A DNA stretch of 64,000 nucleotides from Mytilus galloprovincialis. Taxonomy: Eukaryota; Mollusca; Bivalvia; Mytilida; Mytilidae. Positions 46,601 through 61,100 of the stretch are shown here, in pieces (position 1 is the stretch's first letter; each line of letters starts with the position of its first letter). The stretch lies in contig NC_134851.1 of the NCBI RefSeq assembly GCF_965363235.1, forward strand, positions 36,484,321 to 36,548,320. Reading direction: 5' to 3'. The notes under the pieces were generated by a model, which saw only the letters and a program-made list of their open reading frames with translations, was not told the DNA's origin and searched no databases. A program made the position numbers and the translations under genes.

Positions 46601-47080
46601 CTTTTCATGTTTAGAAAATATTGATATCATGCCTTTCTCCCATTTTTAGGAATTGACAATCGGTCGCTAACTTTCGATTTTTTCCGTTTTTAAAGATTCT
46701 CCCATACTTGTTTTGTCTAAATAGACATTTTTACACAATTGTGTATGACACGTTCATTGTAGTTGCCGGAACTCATTCAGAGGAGGGCTTCCAAGAAAGT
46801 AAACAAAAATATGTGCACGCATTTGTCAGTAAATTGGCTATGCTAAATAGAGGATAACCGCGGGATAGTTTTCTGACTACAACTATAGGTTGGACAATTT
46901 GATCTATTTATATCCCAGTACAAATTAGAAATTCAGCGAAATACGCTGATTGCAATAATTTTTTAACCTATATACTATTCAGATGGAAAATTACAAACGC
47001 AAGGTTATCAGGAAATATCTTTTTTAAATATTTTTCTATGTTGTGATAGTACCATTAAAACGTTTAATCCCGCTGCCAAT
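43700..47080. other. AT-rich intergenic stretch
   Basis: Apart from the hairpin element at 44471-44600 and a tail-like fragment at 45300-45445 (TTTAATGCGTTTCCCTCAG, ACTATACGGTATACTACTGT; reversed copy at 62600-62790), I see no gene, exon chain or repeat that can be supported. Confidence 0.5.
44471..44600. mobile_element. Foldback element, CGAGGGATGATA type
   Basis: TATAGCATGTCCTTTTCCAT is mirrored by ATGGAAAAGACATGTTATAG, and the arms include GTATCATCCCGAG and CGAGGGATGATAC. It shares this core with the hairpin at 28684-28819. Confidence 0.65.
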
Positions 47081-47084
47081 GTTT

Positions 47085-47410
47085 GCACCTATCCTAAGTC
47101 AGGAATCTGATGTACAGCAGTTGTCGTTTATTCATGTAATTTATACGTGTTTCTCGTTTCTCGTTTTTTTTTCATATAGACAAGGATTTGTATAGTTACA
47201 AATCCTTGATATAGATAAGACCGTTGGTTTTCCCGTTGGAATGGTTTTGCACTAGTAATTTAGGGCTCTTTATAGCTTGTTGTTCGGTATGAGCCAATGC
47301 TCCGTGTTGAAGGCCGTACATTGACCTTGTAATGTTTTACTTTTCTAAATTGTTATTTGGATGGAGAGTTGTCTCATTGGCACTCAAACTACATCTTCCT
47401 ATATCTTTTC
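47085..47410 (+). repeat. Retrotransposon 3'-tail fragment with internal perfect hairpin
   Basis: Ordered blocks include AAGTCAGGAATCTGATG, GTGTTTCTCGTTTCTCGTT, TTGTTCGGTATGAGCC and GATGGAGAGTTGTCTCATTG, shared with 39830-39965 and 53885-54050. A perfect 12-base hairpin (CAAGGATTTGTA / TACAAATCCTTG) sits at about 47181-47208 and is missing from the 39830 copy. Confidence 0.6.
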
Positions 47411-47884
47411 ACTGCGCTCCGAAATTACCAATTAACCGAGAGATGATAATTTGACTAGTGGTTGATCAACTTGTAAGGCCATGTAAAATGTTTCATACAC
47501 AATTTTAAAGATACATTAATGTATGTAGATTATCGATGTGATAGTTTTAGTGGAATAGACATGCTGATTGTTTTGCTATGGGGGTTTGGTTTTATTCCCA
47601 AGGACTACAATAGCTTCCTAGAATACAATCTGTTCCATATAAACTGTGCAGCTATATACTATACTAGTATTACTCGTAATACTACATACGGTTTATTTAT
47701 CTGCCATCATTCAAAATGATTGCTGATATATTTTTTTTTTAATTTTATGCCGTGAAAGAACTTTAATTATTGTAAAAATAACTACGGTTTAAAAACTTGC
47801 AATCAATGTTAACCAATTCAAGTGCTATCTGTTCGTAATCACATCGTTGTCGATATATTGTAATTTTGTGCGACTATTACAATG

Positions 47885-48030
47885 CATGTACCAAGTCAGG
47901 AATATGACAGTTGTTGTTCATTCGTTTGATGTGTATAGGCGTTTGATTTTGCCATTTAGTTAGGGACGTCCGTTTCGTGTTTTCCCTCGGAGCTCAGTAT
48001 TTTGGGATTTTACCTTTTACTGAAACCTGT
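47885..48030 (+). repeat. Dispersed repeat (AAGTCAGGAATATGACAGTT type)
   Basis: Shares CAAGTCAGGAATATGACAGT, CATTCGTTTGATGTG and GATTTTGCCATTTAG with 63045-63140; typical of retrotransposon tails, with no coding part. Confidence 0.55.
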
Positions 48031-48559
48031 ATGACAAAGAGAATGTGGATATATAGTATCAATCCCTGCTACAATCATACAAGGGATTCATAAAAAGAAG
48101 CAAACGATTATTCAAACAGTTTGGTAAACACCATAAATGGGTCACGGTTGTATGTATGTTGGCGTTTGTTTTTGTTTTAGTACATTGTTTCTGTTGTTCT
48201 GTTATTTTTACTTTATGATTATGTGTTTGTGACCCTGATTTTGTTTTGCCTAATCGATTCATGACTAGTGTTGCCTTTATTTATCTACTTCTGCCTATAA
48301 ATGGAATAATCTTGACTCGAAATTCACCACGCAAACATGCACTGCAGATTGTGGAATAATACATATAAGTTATATTTTAGATGAACATGGGTTAATGTAG
48401 AAATAACAAATATCTTTTTACATAAATTTCATTAATCAATTCTGAAATGTCAGTGTATCTGTATATATATATGAAATGGGAATTTGATTAGAAATGCATT
48501 TTATGAATCATGCTAATCATAAGTTATAGGAAAACCAGATTATTATTTCTCAGTCTTTA

Positions 48560-48700
48560 GTTTCTATGTTATGTTTTGTGTACAATTGTTTGTCTGTTGG
48601 TCTTTTCATTTTTAGCCATGGCGTTATCAGTTTATTTTTCGACGTATGAGTTTGAATGTCCCTCTGATATCTGTTGCTTCTCTTTTCCATTATGAGGTTA
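48560..48700 (+). repeat. Dispersed repeat (TTTTTAGCCATGGCGTTATC type)
   Basis: Shares TTGTTTGTCTGTTGGTC, TTTAGCCATGGCGTTATC and TGTCCCTCTGATATCT with a copy at 59235-59365; another retrotransposon-tail-like family. Confidence 0.5.
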
Positions 48701-48888
48701 ACCTTTTCAACATGCAATTGTTATCTCTTCTTAATATAGCTACTTTCAGTCAACTCAACCGATTTATTGTTTAATTTGTGTTTGTCCATCATATGTTTAT
48801 TTATACCTAAACAATATATGAGACTAGACTCCGAACAGGTCAACCACTGTAAGGAATATAAAAAAAATACTTTCTATATAAAACATAA

Positions 48889-48894
48889 TTTATT
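48889..48894 (-). terminator. Candidate poly(A) signal AATAAA of the membrane-protein gene
   Basis: AATAAA sits about 80 bases after the TAG of the probable last exon. Confidence 0.4.
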
Positions 48895-48974
48895 GTACAA
48901 TTAACATTCTTGATTTTTCCATTTCAGATATGTTTTTGTATTTAAAACATAAATCAATGTATCAGATAAATTAA

Positions 48975-49121
48975 CTACAAATGACAAACTTTTCTTGTAC
49001 ATAACTTTGGTAAACTAGCATCATGATGGACATAAGAAGAAGAGCCATTCTTCGGTATAATTTTGCGCACTGATGTAATAGGAATATAACTACCTGTACA
49101 TGAATTAGATTCAGCGTATCT
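48975..49121 (-). CDS. Membrane-protein probable terminal exon
   Basis: After an ATTCACAG acceptor, 48 codons run to a TAG (RYAESNSCTGSYIPITSVRK... ending LCTRKVCHL). Composition fits a Ser/Lys-rich tail, the phase matches exon h, and AATAAA lies 80 bases beyond the stop. An alternative, much shorter last exon at 51751-51766 also fits. Confidence 0.5.
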   Translation of the reverse strand, partial: RYAESNSCTGSYIPITSVRKIIPKNGSSSYVHHDASLPKLCTRKVCHL

Positions 49122-52100
49122 CTGTGAATGCTTATTAATATGTATAAATATAAATATATAGAAAAGGAAAGTAAATGAGTAGAAGTTCATGAAGAAACAA
49201 TGCCGTGATATAAGTAATATCAAAATGTCTTAAGTCAACATTTTTTTCAAACCTATAGAAATAGTCATATGTATTCTCAAAACATATATATAAACTGAGA
49301 ATGATGAATATGAGAAGATAGACGTTTACATATTAAGACGAATTCACTTATTACAATGCAACAGTTTTCTAAAGCAAATTCATTGAAAATGTCATCAAAA
49401 ATACAAGGTTCACAATATCATACGACAGAGGCCGTTTGATCAACATATATCTAATCAGTGGAGCTCGCTTCAAAATGGTTTGCAAGCCAGTTTTATATAT
49501 AGTTATTATCCTAAAATTTAGAAAAGTTTTGCAAAATGCAGTTTGGATGTCTATGCCTGTGACTTGGGAAACATTAGTTTTAAAAATATATCACCATTTT
49601 TTTAAACAGTCGATTTATAGGAAATTAACATGACAAGTGTTGAATACTAGGCTTGTTATCATCCGTTACAGTACTTCTTGTGACATACTAACAGTGCTGT
49701 GCGTGTACTGTATACCAATTAAGATAGGACATTTGGAAAAATTATGTAATGAATATTCAACGCAAAAAATAAATGCATCAGTAGTATACTGCTGTTTAAA
49801 AGTTATTAATTGATTGAGAGAAAACAAATCCGGGCTACAAACTTTCGTGCGTCTAGAACGTTCAACCCCAATCACTAGAAAGCTAGGAAGGTATATATCA
49901 GATTCATGATGTTTATTTTAGCGTCTTCGATCAGTTAATGAAGAATATGTGAGGCAATTGAGACATCTATGGATGTTTTTGATGACAATTTATTATTAAC
50001 GTGTGGTCTGAACGGGTTTCGATAAAACAAAGTTTTTGATACAAAAATTAATGAAATAAAAATCGGTGTTTGGGTTTATTTGAAGAAGATTTTGTAAAAA
50101 GTTAAGGACTGCTTAGGACAGGGGACTGACGTTTATACTATAATGCAAACTTTGCAATTCGTTTACTAAAAGTATCTCTTTAAAAATGTTCGAACATGTA
50201 TCAATTATTAATTCTATGTAGTGTAAATAGTGTAAATAGATCATGGACCACAGTCCAACTACTAGAAATAAGTTGAGATACAATATGTAAAAAAACACCA
50301 TATATAAAATGTGCTTATCAGCGTCGAGTTTTTTTTTCCTTTGCCACATTCTATACAAAAAAATAGATTCAATATACTGTAAAATACGAGGAAAATGTCT
50401 TTAAGAGGTTATACAACAATTGAAAACAAATAATAACAAATAAACTCATCATTAATACCAGGATTACAGTGACCCAGGCATTTATTCCGATATCAAAAGT
50501 ATGATGTGTGCTAATGATATGTAAAACAACATAAATTTACATCTAACAATATGAAAATGTATTCAAAGTCCATCCGAATATGAAAATCAAAAATAAATTA
50601 CATTTCAGGGAATATGTCTCAAAATATTCTGTTCGAAATATAAAACAATATACAAAGTAAAACAAAATATTATAAAGTATGTGATCGGTAAATCACATAA
50701 GATAAATGATAAAACTGTAAATAAAAAATATTCATGAATGAGTTTAGTTTCCGTAAAAATATATTATATAGTAATGCTGAATGCACTCTCAAGATTCAAT
50801 GACAGAGATTGACTTAGCTCATTACTATACGGGTAGACATATATATTGACTACACAAAGAAATCACAAGCTGTGTTCTTTCATAATTTCATTGAATTATC
50901 ATTAAATATTGATATGTTTTCTAATACCTGCCATTGTTCTTCAACCACAACAATTATATTGTTTATATTATAATTGTCATTCCTTACAGAATTGTTTAAT
51001 TGGCCGTATATCTTGAAACTAAAATGTTTAAAATATTATTTTTTTTCAATATTCAAATTATGTTTAACGTGTTCTTAATCCATACAAAATGTCATCAGTA
51101 TCTGAAATATCGCCTTCAAAATATAAAGTGCTAAATGTTGGCTCCATTTCCCGCAATGATATTTTTAGCAATTATCTCTTTAAATAAACTAAATGGAAAA
51201 ACTGCTGATGTCTAATTGAAGCTCGATATCTTGGTGCTTGCATGAAACTTTATTCTGAATGCTTTCCAAAAAACAAAATAGAAAAAAAACATTCATACAT
51301 AGCCAGCTATTTTTATCTCTATGTCATGTTCTCTTAACAAATTACTGCGCCCATGTAATTTTATTTGGTACATTGTAACCTCTAGTCTTTTTAAAATATG
51401 TGTTCCTACAATTGCCATTTTGTCTGTCAATTGCTATTACACACTTATATAAGTATGTAAATACATCACGGACGATATCAAATGTAAACAAAATCAACTA
51501 AACAGATCTAGACAATGAAAAGTTAAACAGCATGACTTGACAAATAATGCATAATATCAGATCAATTAGAATTATAACATACGTTGTTCTCGTTATTGCA
51601 TTTTGAATATAAAAATAAACTTCAATCTATAGGAAACTGCAAAGTATGGTCATTATGACGGAAGACCAAATAGTTTAAACAAATCTAATAAACAATATTA
51701 TAATTAACAATATTGTTCTCTCCATATTATGGCTGCTGTAGTATTCTAAAATCCTGTTGTTGCCTGTAAATCAGAAATAAATAAATATTAATTCTCTGAT
51801 TTTTATATAAAATGATTAAGATGCAGTATTAATGTCAACTCTCCATCAGTATATTATGTTTATAAAAATGTTTTTCAACTTGAGGTAGCAGCAATTTACA
51901 AAAACAGGAGATATAGATGTAATTTGAGAATAAAATTTTAATTTTTGTAAAAATGTAACCATTGTAGAAAAATGAAATACAGCTCAATTTAGATACTTTC
52001 TACATTTTGTTACTTCTATATTCTGTTTTAATAAAAAGACAGGAATTAAATCTAAAACATATTAGATTCTGGTAAAACATGTATCTGATAAAATAAGTGG

Positions 52101-55100
52101 AGTAAATGAAAGAACTAAAATGAATTTAAGTAAGATCAGGATTCTAAACATTTAAAGCATTGTCTTGCCAGTAATTCTATAACTACAATTGCTATATAAC
52201 ATCTATCTTTCACTATTACAACAAATACTTAACGCTTACACAAACGATCCCATGGATGGTTAATTATATTTGATCACATTATATAAAAGGCAGAAGGAGT
52301 AATAAAACCATAACTTCCACTCAAAACATTGAGTTAATCTAAGGTGAATTCTACTAAAGTTAACTGTTTATACCTTGGCTGTATTTATATCAAAAAGTAA
52401 AATCACAAAAATTCCGAGTAAAATTCAAAACAGAAAGTCCCTAATCAAATGGCAAAATCAATTGATAAAACACGTCAAACGAAAGGATAACAACTAATAT
52501 AGAAAATATGACATAGAAATAAAGAATAAAAATGTCTTAAAACAATAAACAAAGAAGAATGAATTGAAGGACCCTCCCCAAATATATATTCTCATTAATG
52601 TGCAAAAAGAAAACTAGATAAAACAAATCAAGAAAAATACTACCACTGCATTTTATTAAAAATTATTACCCGTCCTTTCGGATATGACTAAATTAAAAAA
52701 AAAAGCATTAAACAACATTTCAGCTTGCAGTGAATTTTTCTATAGGTTTTGAAAATTAATTTCATATAATACATGTACATTTGTTTGTTCTTATTACGAA
52801 AGCTCTTCTCATATGCATTTCATTGATAAACAATTTATCGTTGTAGAAATGTGTTTTAAAAAGTAATAAAGAATATCCGGGGGTACTTGCTCAATTTTGC
52901 AGCAATATCAGTAAAACCATCTACAAAAAAGCTTATGGTTTTAATGATATTGATATGTCTAGTGTTTAAAATGTATATCTATAATAAACAACCATCATAT
53001 AAGCAAATGTATATTTACCTCCGCGCTTGAATTCTGTCGTATACTTCCAGATACTTGTGGTCTTTTTATCTATAACACAAAGACTTATCTATAGTACTGA
53101 AGAGTGGTTTATTTCAATTGATTTTAAATTTGAGTATTTCTTAGACAACCTAATAAGCAATTTTTTATAATTAGGTATTTTTACTCTGACTTTAGACGGT
53201 CATCATAAGTATGTCAGTGTCTGAACTCACAAGCGACATTGTTGATCGGTCTTTGATATTCAAAGAATAATAATATAGGGGTCTAATATGTAATTTAACC
53301 GACTGTCTCCCTTTACCGATTATGAAATTATGATTAAGTGTGAATTGGCATGACTGGTGGTGCATGTAAAGCCTTAAATTCATACCCTATCGACGCACCT
53401 GGTCTTTTTTATACACACCTGGTCGTTTTTATACGCACTCGGTCCTTTTTGTTTAAGACGCATTCGGTCGTCTTTTAGACGCACCTGTCTTTCTGCTTGT
53501 TGAGCTCATGCGATTCCCTCAAGGTTTGTTGGTTACCTTAGTTTGTCTCTATTGATCGATTTGCGAGATTTGTACTTCAGTAAACTACTGTCGCCTTTAT
53601 TTACAATAAACAATGCAATATAAGTTTAAGTTGTCTTCTAAATTACTTTACAATTTTTAAGCCGAAACTTCTGTGTTAATACAAAACAAATTTGATGTAA
53701 TTTTCTGTATACACAATATTAATTTTGAATCATTCAAAATACAAAAATTTGTTCGACCTGTGTACAAATTAAATCTCCTTCATTTTTGTACTAGTAATAA
53801 TTATTTGGACCAAATTAACAGACCAACGAAAATAATTTTCGTGTTATGGTTTATTTCGATAAATTTTAGTTGTACTGTTTGAATGATTTTTCACTAGTTA
53901 TTCTTTTTGGGCCTATTAAAGCTTGTTGTTCGGTATGACTCCGTACTGAAGGTCATATTTTACCTATAATCATGATAATGATTTACTTTAAAATAAAAGT
54001 TGACTTTGATGGAGAGTTGTCCTCTTGGTACTCATATCGCAAATACTTATATATGTAATAGTAAAACTGAAATAAATCAATAAGAGCTATAAAGGTCTAC
54101 CTCAAAACGTTTTTCTTGATCTAACTGTTCAGTAATTTTTGCATAAGTATCTTTGCTATCTTCAGGATTCCAAGATTGTCCGTTTGGGGGCCTGGCTTGG
54201 CTAGGATCACTATAGTCACTATATTTATCATCATCATAACCTAAATTTGTAAATCCCTAAAAAACAAAAAAAATACATTTATTGCAATATATTTGGTATA
54301 TCAGATCATGCTGAGCATTTACAATGAAAAATATCAATATCAATATAGTTTCTTTATTCTACATTTGCTAGAGGTATAGGGGAGGGTTGATATATCACAA
54401 AACATGTTTAACTCTGTCGCCTGTCCAAAGTCAAGAGCTTCTGGCCTTTGTTAGTCTTATATGTGTTTTAATTTTAGTTCATTTATATGTTTTAGTGTGA
54501 TGTCCATTTTCACTGAACTAGTACACAATGTTATTTATGAGCCAGCTGAGGACCACCTCAGAGTGCGGGATTTACCTGCTGCGCTTAATACCCATTAGTG
54601 GCATTCGGTTGTTGTCTGCCCATTAGTCGGGTGTTCCTATTGACGGACATTTACATTTTCATGGAAAAACTATGCCTTCATACAATGTACCAAATCCAGC
54701 AAATCATTGTATTTGCAACAGTTTGAAATTTATTTCAATGGCTAGCAGGTAGAGTATATGTTGGGATGTTATTTGCTTTTTCGACTTATTTGTAATATCG
54801 ACACATACACTCACCGGTTGTTGATTTTTAGAATCATTTCTATAATACGCAGGTCCAGATCTTCCTATTACATCTGACATTGGTTCATAGCTGTGTCTTC
54901 TATCATATCTACATTTAACAATAACAAAAAGTGTGTTAATACTTACTGTTATATTTATATATACTTCATTTTAAAACGACATATTTTAATTGGTTAATAC
55001 GAGGAATACTTTACCCCATGGCTCAGTGAGAGAAAATATTAAAAATGTAACCCTCTCGGCCAGATCAATCAAAAAACGATAATTTAAATTAATGGACAAT

Positions 55101-58100
55101 GATTAGTATCAGTAATTTTAAGGACATTTTATTATACGTTTCTGTCTCATGCCATTGTCAAAGATTGCTAACATAAAAATAATTAATCTGGCGTTACTTT
55201 TGTTAATTCTATAATGACTATAAAACTGCTTTTTGCATGAATTCATAGTCTTTTTTTCAATTTAATATAACATTCAATACAATGAACTTAATAATGTATA
55301 CCGATTTCTTTAATGAACTTTGTCATCTACAAAAGCCGAACAAGACTATACAGTATTAAAATGAAAAATACATACATTCGGTATCTGACTATGTACAATG
55401 TAGTATGGGGTTTGCTCATTGATTAAGTGTGAATTTCAACCTATAGTTGTTAACTTATATGTCATTTGATCTCGGGTGGTGCGTTGTCTCATTGGCAATG
55501 AGTTTAATTTTATCATACGGAGAAGTGCTCTTTTACTATTTTATTAAAACAAAAAACTCGTATATATTGAAAATGTACATAGAAGTTTTAAAATTAAGGA
55601 TCAATGATTTTAAACAACTTATTTTGAACATACCCATACTTGTCTCCTTTATTTTTACAGCAACAGCAAATTATCAGAACAAAAACTAAGATTAAAATAA
55701 CTGCTCCCCCTGATCCGGCTGCTATGGCAACAGCTAATTCCCATTTCATTCTTTTGTCTTCGCAGTTGTCTCCCTCATATTTATAATATTCTTCAGTGTC
55801 ACACCTGTTTTCAAAAAGGAACAAAAATGTATTGCAAAATCGTGATTCGTGGTAAAACTCAATTTTTAAACTTATGGCAGTTTACTTTTGCAAACTTTAA
55901 AAGATGTTTCTTCTATTTCTCTTCTTATTTACACCATCTGTCCATGCAATTTGGTTTGATGGTCAATAGAGTGTTATATATTCGACTTCAGAACCCTTTA
56001 GTCTCCAGTTTACTTAAAGAATATTATTTCAGACTCAAGTGATATGGGTTAGTATACAAATCTCTATATTGATTAAAAATTGACAAATAGAATGGTGTAT
56101 TTTGAAAGTTGCAAAAGAATGTTGAATGTTGAATGCTTAAATAGAGTTTTTAATGTTATGAATCATTGATTTTTGTATGTTGAAAACCAAATATTGTGTG
56201 GTGATCAGGAATGTTGATTTTGACATCAAGTGTTGGATGTTCAAAAAGAATTTTCTGCTTTAAATTTCGAGTTTGCATGCTAATATTATTTTCATCCGTC
56301 TGTTTTTGCCATGACAAAGACTGATTTGAAAATCTAAACTAGAGGCTCTAAAGAGCCTGTGTCGCTCACCTTGGTCTATGTGCATATTAAACAAAGGACA
56401 CAGATGGATTCATGACAAAAATTGTGTTTTGGTGGTGGTGATGTGTTTGAAGTTCTTACTTTACTGAACGTTCTTGCTACTTACAATTATATCTAAAATG
56501 AACTTTGCCAATTAGTAACAGACAAAAAATTACAAAATTAATGAAAATTGATAAAAATTGACTATAAAAGGCAATAACTTCTTAAGGGGTCAACTGACCA
56601 TTTTGGTCATTTGACTTATTTGTAGATCTTACTTTGCTGAACATTATTGCTGTTTACAGTTTATCTCAGAAAGCCAGAATCTACATTTTACTCCTATGTT
56701 CTATTTTTAGCCATGGCGGCCATTTGGTTGGTTGGCCGGGTCACCGGACACATTTTTTAAACTAGTGCCATGGCGGTCGAGTTACATCAAACTTTCTGGT
56801 CAGGCCGGGTATATTGAAATCACAGATTGTTGTTAAAGAAAAACACAAGTAAATTCACTAATCTATTTATTTAAAACTCCATTCCAGGACACAATTTACA
56901 TTATATACAGTTTACAAAATGCATAGTTCATATATTCATTGGCACATTACTTTCACACATCACAAATGGATTTCATTACAATTCCGCATCAAAATCGGCA
57001 ACAGTGTCCAATACTGTGCACCCCAAAGAAAAACGCCACAGGCAAAGTGTTCTAAACCACGCAACAGTCTGAGCGGACAAAATATCAAAAATGCATACAG
57101 TTGAATAGTAATGACACAACTTTCTAAGAATCTATAAATTCTCCCAAAATCGGCTAAAAACTGACCACAATAATAAATTCTTTTTAACGTTTCATAATGT
57201 ATATTTAGTTCCTTTCTCAACTTCAATTTCATAAACACTAAAACTTCTAAGGGCTCTTATATACCTATGATCTCTAAATATTCTCCAAATATTCTCCAAC
57301 TGACCTAAATATTCTCCAAATATTCTCCAACTGACCTAAATAATCTCCAAATATTCTCCAACTCTTTGTTTACAAAAATAAAACATACAAATCAAATAAA
57401 AGTATTTACTGCGTGACCTTGGATTAACATGCTATGTTAATCTCTTATAGAAGGATAGCCATTTGACTTAATGACTTCAACAGACAATAATCAAAACGTT
57501 AATATGACAAAATTAATTACAGTGGACATAAAATAACACTTGTACACTAGATACCCCAATGATGATTGTGGCCAAGTTTGGTTAAATCTGGCCCAGTAGT
57601 TTCAGAGGAGAAAATTTTTGTAAAAGTTAACGACGGACGATGGACGCAGGACGACGACGGACGACGACGGACGACGACGGATGCCGAATGCTAAGTAATG
57701 AGAAAAGCTCACTTGGCCCTTCGGGCCAGGTGAGCTAAAAATGAAATTTCATTATTGACTGGGAATATAAATTTAAAAATGGTTGTACATGCTGCACATC
57801 GCATTGCACTTTTCCAACTAGTCCCACAAATGACTCTCTTGATGCAAGAAAAAACCTGATGATTATACAAGTACTTCATCTCTTTTATCAGTTTGCCATT
57901 TTATCCAGTCGACAATTTCAAAGATGGCAGCCAAATCAAATTAAAATACGGATGAAGTATTCAATAAACACTATGTGAAATAAATGAAAAAGAAAAAATA
58001 TGTATACAGTAATTCGTCAGAAGTATATTTAAGATATATGTCCTAAATAATTTTAAAAACAAAAGTGGTAAAAATGTTAAGGTAATGTTTAAAAAAAAGT

Positions 58101-61100
58101 ATTTCAAAAAGGGGAAGTCCATACAACGACAAATTCAAACGTTACACTATATCAACCAACGGGACGATTGAAAAACATATTCCCGCCTTCTTATAAATAT
58201 TATAACATGATAAGCATATAAATTATACACTTACGAACAACGATGTCCAAAAACGTTACTATCTGTTACTATGGTACTGCAGGTTCCATGGTTCGAACAA
58301 TCCACTTTTTTACATCTACTTGTGCACTTGGCCTCTGTTTTATTTATTTGTTGACAAGAGTATCCATAATATTTATCACAAATATCAGATTTGCATACAT
58401 TGTTAAATGTATTTCGAACTGAAAAGAAAAACATAATTTTACCAAAATTAGAAGAAAGAATTCTTCAAAGAAGTTAAGGCAATAACAGTTTCCCGATTTT
58501 GCGAATAAAGAACACTAACAAAGGTAAAAACATATGCGTCATTATTGATACAATGGAGTTGATGTTTCAATAAAAGATCAAGAAAGTAAATTGTAAGGTG
58601 TATGGAAAGCTGGCACATTCGTATTACTTAATGAGTTAAAATGAGATTGGAATTAAATTCACTGTTTGTGATGTCGGTGGTCTATAAAAAGCATTGAATA
58701 TTTATGTGCATTGAGTTAACCTGGAAACAATACAATTCACTTTAAATTTTTAATTATTTTATAGCTATTTTGAAGTTGTCAAATAATTGATGTTTATATT
58801 GTGAGAAGGTCTTTATTGTGTGGCATAAATCGTACAACTGTAATTCAAGGAAAACTTAAAGTTTTAATGTGTACAATTTTTTCTTAAATATCTATTCGAC
58901 AGTGCTGAGTCAGAAGTTTTACGTATTTGATCTTTCACCATTATAAATTTTCAGAATACAATTAAATTACATGTATTTTGCGTACTTATTTAAACTTGAT
59001 CAATTGATAATTGGACAAAACTCAATTTGAGGGGCAAATGCACATCAAGACAAAACGACTGGTTCTCTGTACTTTCTCTGGGTTTTTTTCTAACAGATAT
59101 ATAAGACACCGTATGTTGGGTGGGCGATAACTAGCCTAACACAACGACGTGTCCTTTCAGTTGCATGGTGTTTTTTTTTTACATTAAAATGTATATTAAC
59201 AATTTCCCCAAGTTTTTTGCGGGTTTCGTGTTGCTGAAACTTTAGTTTTTTATGTTGTGTCAGGTGTACTGTTGTTTGTTTGTTTGTCTAATCATTTTTA
59301 GCCATGACGTTGTCAGTTTATTTTCGATCTATGAGTCTGACTGTCCCTCTGGTATCTTGCGTCCCGCTTCCATGGAACATCAAGTGTTGCTCAATGTAAT
59401 TGTTGACCGTCAACACTATCACTAATGAATATTTGCGATCATATTTTTCATATCTATATTGATAAGCTCACCTGTATCATTAAAAGTGTCAATATTGGTG
59501 ATATTAATTTTGCTATTATTTTTTAAAGCGCCTATAATGTCATTTGCGACGACAACAGGATTGTTTGTGGCCGCATTGGCATAGACACCAATATCAAACT
59601 GTGACGGCAGATAATCATCGACTGCACTGCAATAAAAATTAAATTACATTCTCAATAAGAGAGGACTCTGTCAAAAGCAATAAATTGGGATTAAAACGAG
59701 TGTTCTTGTCATTTAAATAAATCCTTACTATCTTCTTGACAAAAAAGCATTGTTTTCATATGTATATATAAATCAATTGCCTTATTTTTAATCTTCAAAC
59801 AACATTTTTACTAAATATGTGTTGAATGTTTCAACAAAGATTCTTCTTGAAGACTTTGGATTATCCCTGAAATAATGATTTAAGCAAACTATAATCATGG
59901 GTTTTTATGAAGGTGTATCATATTTACTTAAGCATCCTGTGAATAGTCATATTTAACTTATTCATTCCTTTGACAAGCAAGTTTCATTACAAAACTGTAT
60001 GTAAGTCAATATCATCATTTAAAGGCAATGGCTTCTTAAATCATCTGACAATTTTGGTCATAAATAAACTCATCATTATTACCAGGATTTGATTTTTGAA
60101 CGCCACATGCGCATTTCATCACTAATATTTCATGTCAACACAGACGTATTAACCATTGAGCTGGTGATAATCTCGGTGAGAAAACCTCCCCCACTTTGGC
60201 ATCGACCCAATGGTTGTTAATAAACTTATCATTCATACCAGGATTAATTTTTGTACACCAGTCGCGCGTTTTGTCTACAAAGGACTCTACACTGACGCTC
60301 GTATATAAACAGTTCAAATTTCCAAATATAGTACGAAGTTGAAGAACACAAGAGACTTAAATTCTAAACCTTATTGCCAAATACAGATAAGTTGATCGAT
60401 TTTTGGAGTAAAAATCCTTATTATTTCAAAAATCTTAAGTTTAGTAAACAGTTAATTTATTAATATGACCATGTTATACTAATTCATGATAACACAAAAG
60501 TGCCCACCTTTATAAAAGAAAGTATGTAGACCTTGATATATTGAACATTCAAGCTTCCAATAGATATAATTTATTTACGGTTGTAAATATATAAAAAGTA
60601 AATTCACAAAAATACTGAACCCAAGGGAAAATTCAAAAGGGAAAGTCACTAATCAACGGTCACATTCCTAACTTGGTAAAGGCATTTCTTATGCCGAAAA
60701 TGGTGGTTTATATGCGCTTATTCGCATCGTACCACTATGTTCCTTTTTAGCTAGATTTGTAGATAAGCAAATTCATAGGACAAAATTATAAACCGGACAC
60801 CACAAAAATGATCTACACTTAACGTGGTTTCAATCGGCCTAGAGCTTTCATAATTTTGTTTTTGTAAAAGTGAAAGGACAACGAACGTCAAGTGGTGGTT
60901 ATAGCTCACACTGTTTTTTGGTTTTGATAAGTTAAGCTAAACAGCAGCTTGTAGTTTTGTCAACGATAAACTCTATAAAGACGACTCGATATATTTATAT
61001 AGATAGTTTAAACAATTGATAATATTTGCTCGTGTTATACTCTTTTTCATGTAATTTTCAACGAAGCTACTTGTAATAAATCAATTGCATGAGTTTTGGT

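Larger units (their letters stand above)
56341..57740 (-). repeat. AGCTCACC / GAGGCTCT dispersed repeat, copy 3, interrupted
   Basis: Starts AGAGGCTCTAAAGAGCC and ends GGGCCAGGTGAGCTAAAAA with a GACGACGGACGACGACGG run before the end; it is the reverse of the 9540 family. The body is interrupted by a 781-base insertion at 56766-57546. Confidence 0.8.

Noticed and set aside
51751-51766. Very short alternative last exon of the membrane-protein gene (ATTGF then stop) after a GATTTACAG acceptor
   Set aside because: It is in phase but only five codons long; the 48975-49121 exon gives a longer, tail-like sequence and has a poly(A) signal. It remains a possible alternative end.
56960-57238. 92-codon minus-strand frame
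   Set aside because: It lies fully inside the solo-LTR-like insertion, has no domain and no partner exons.
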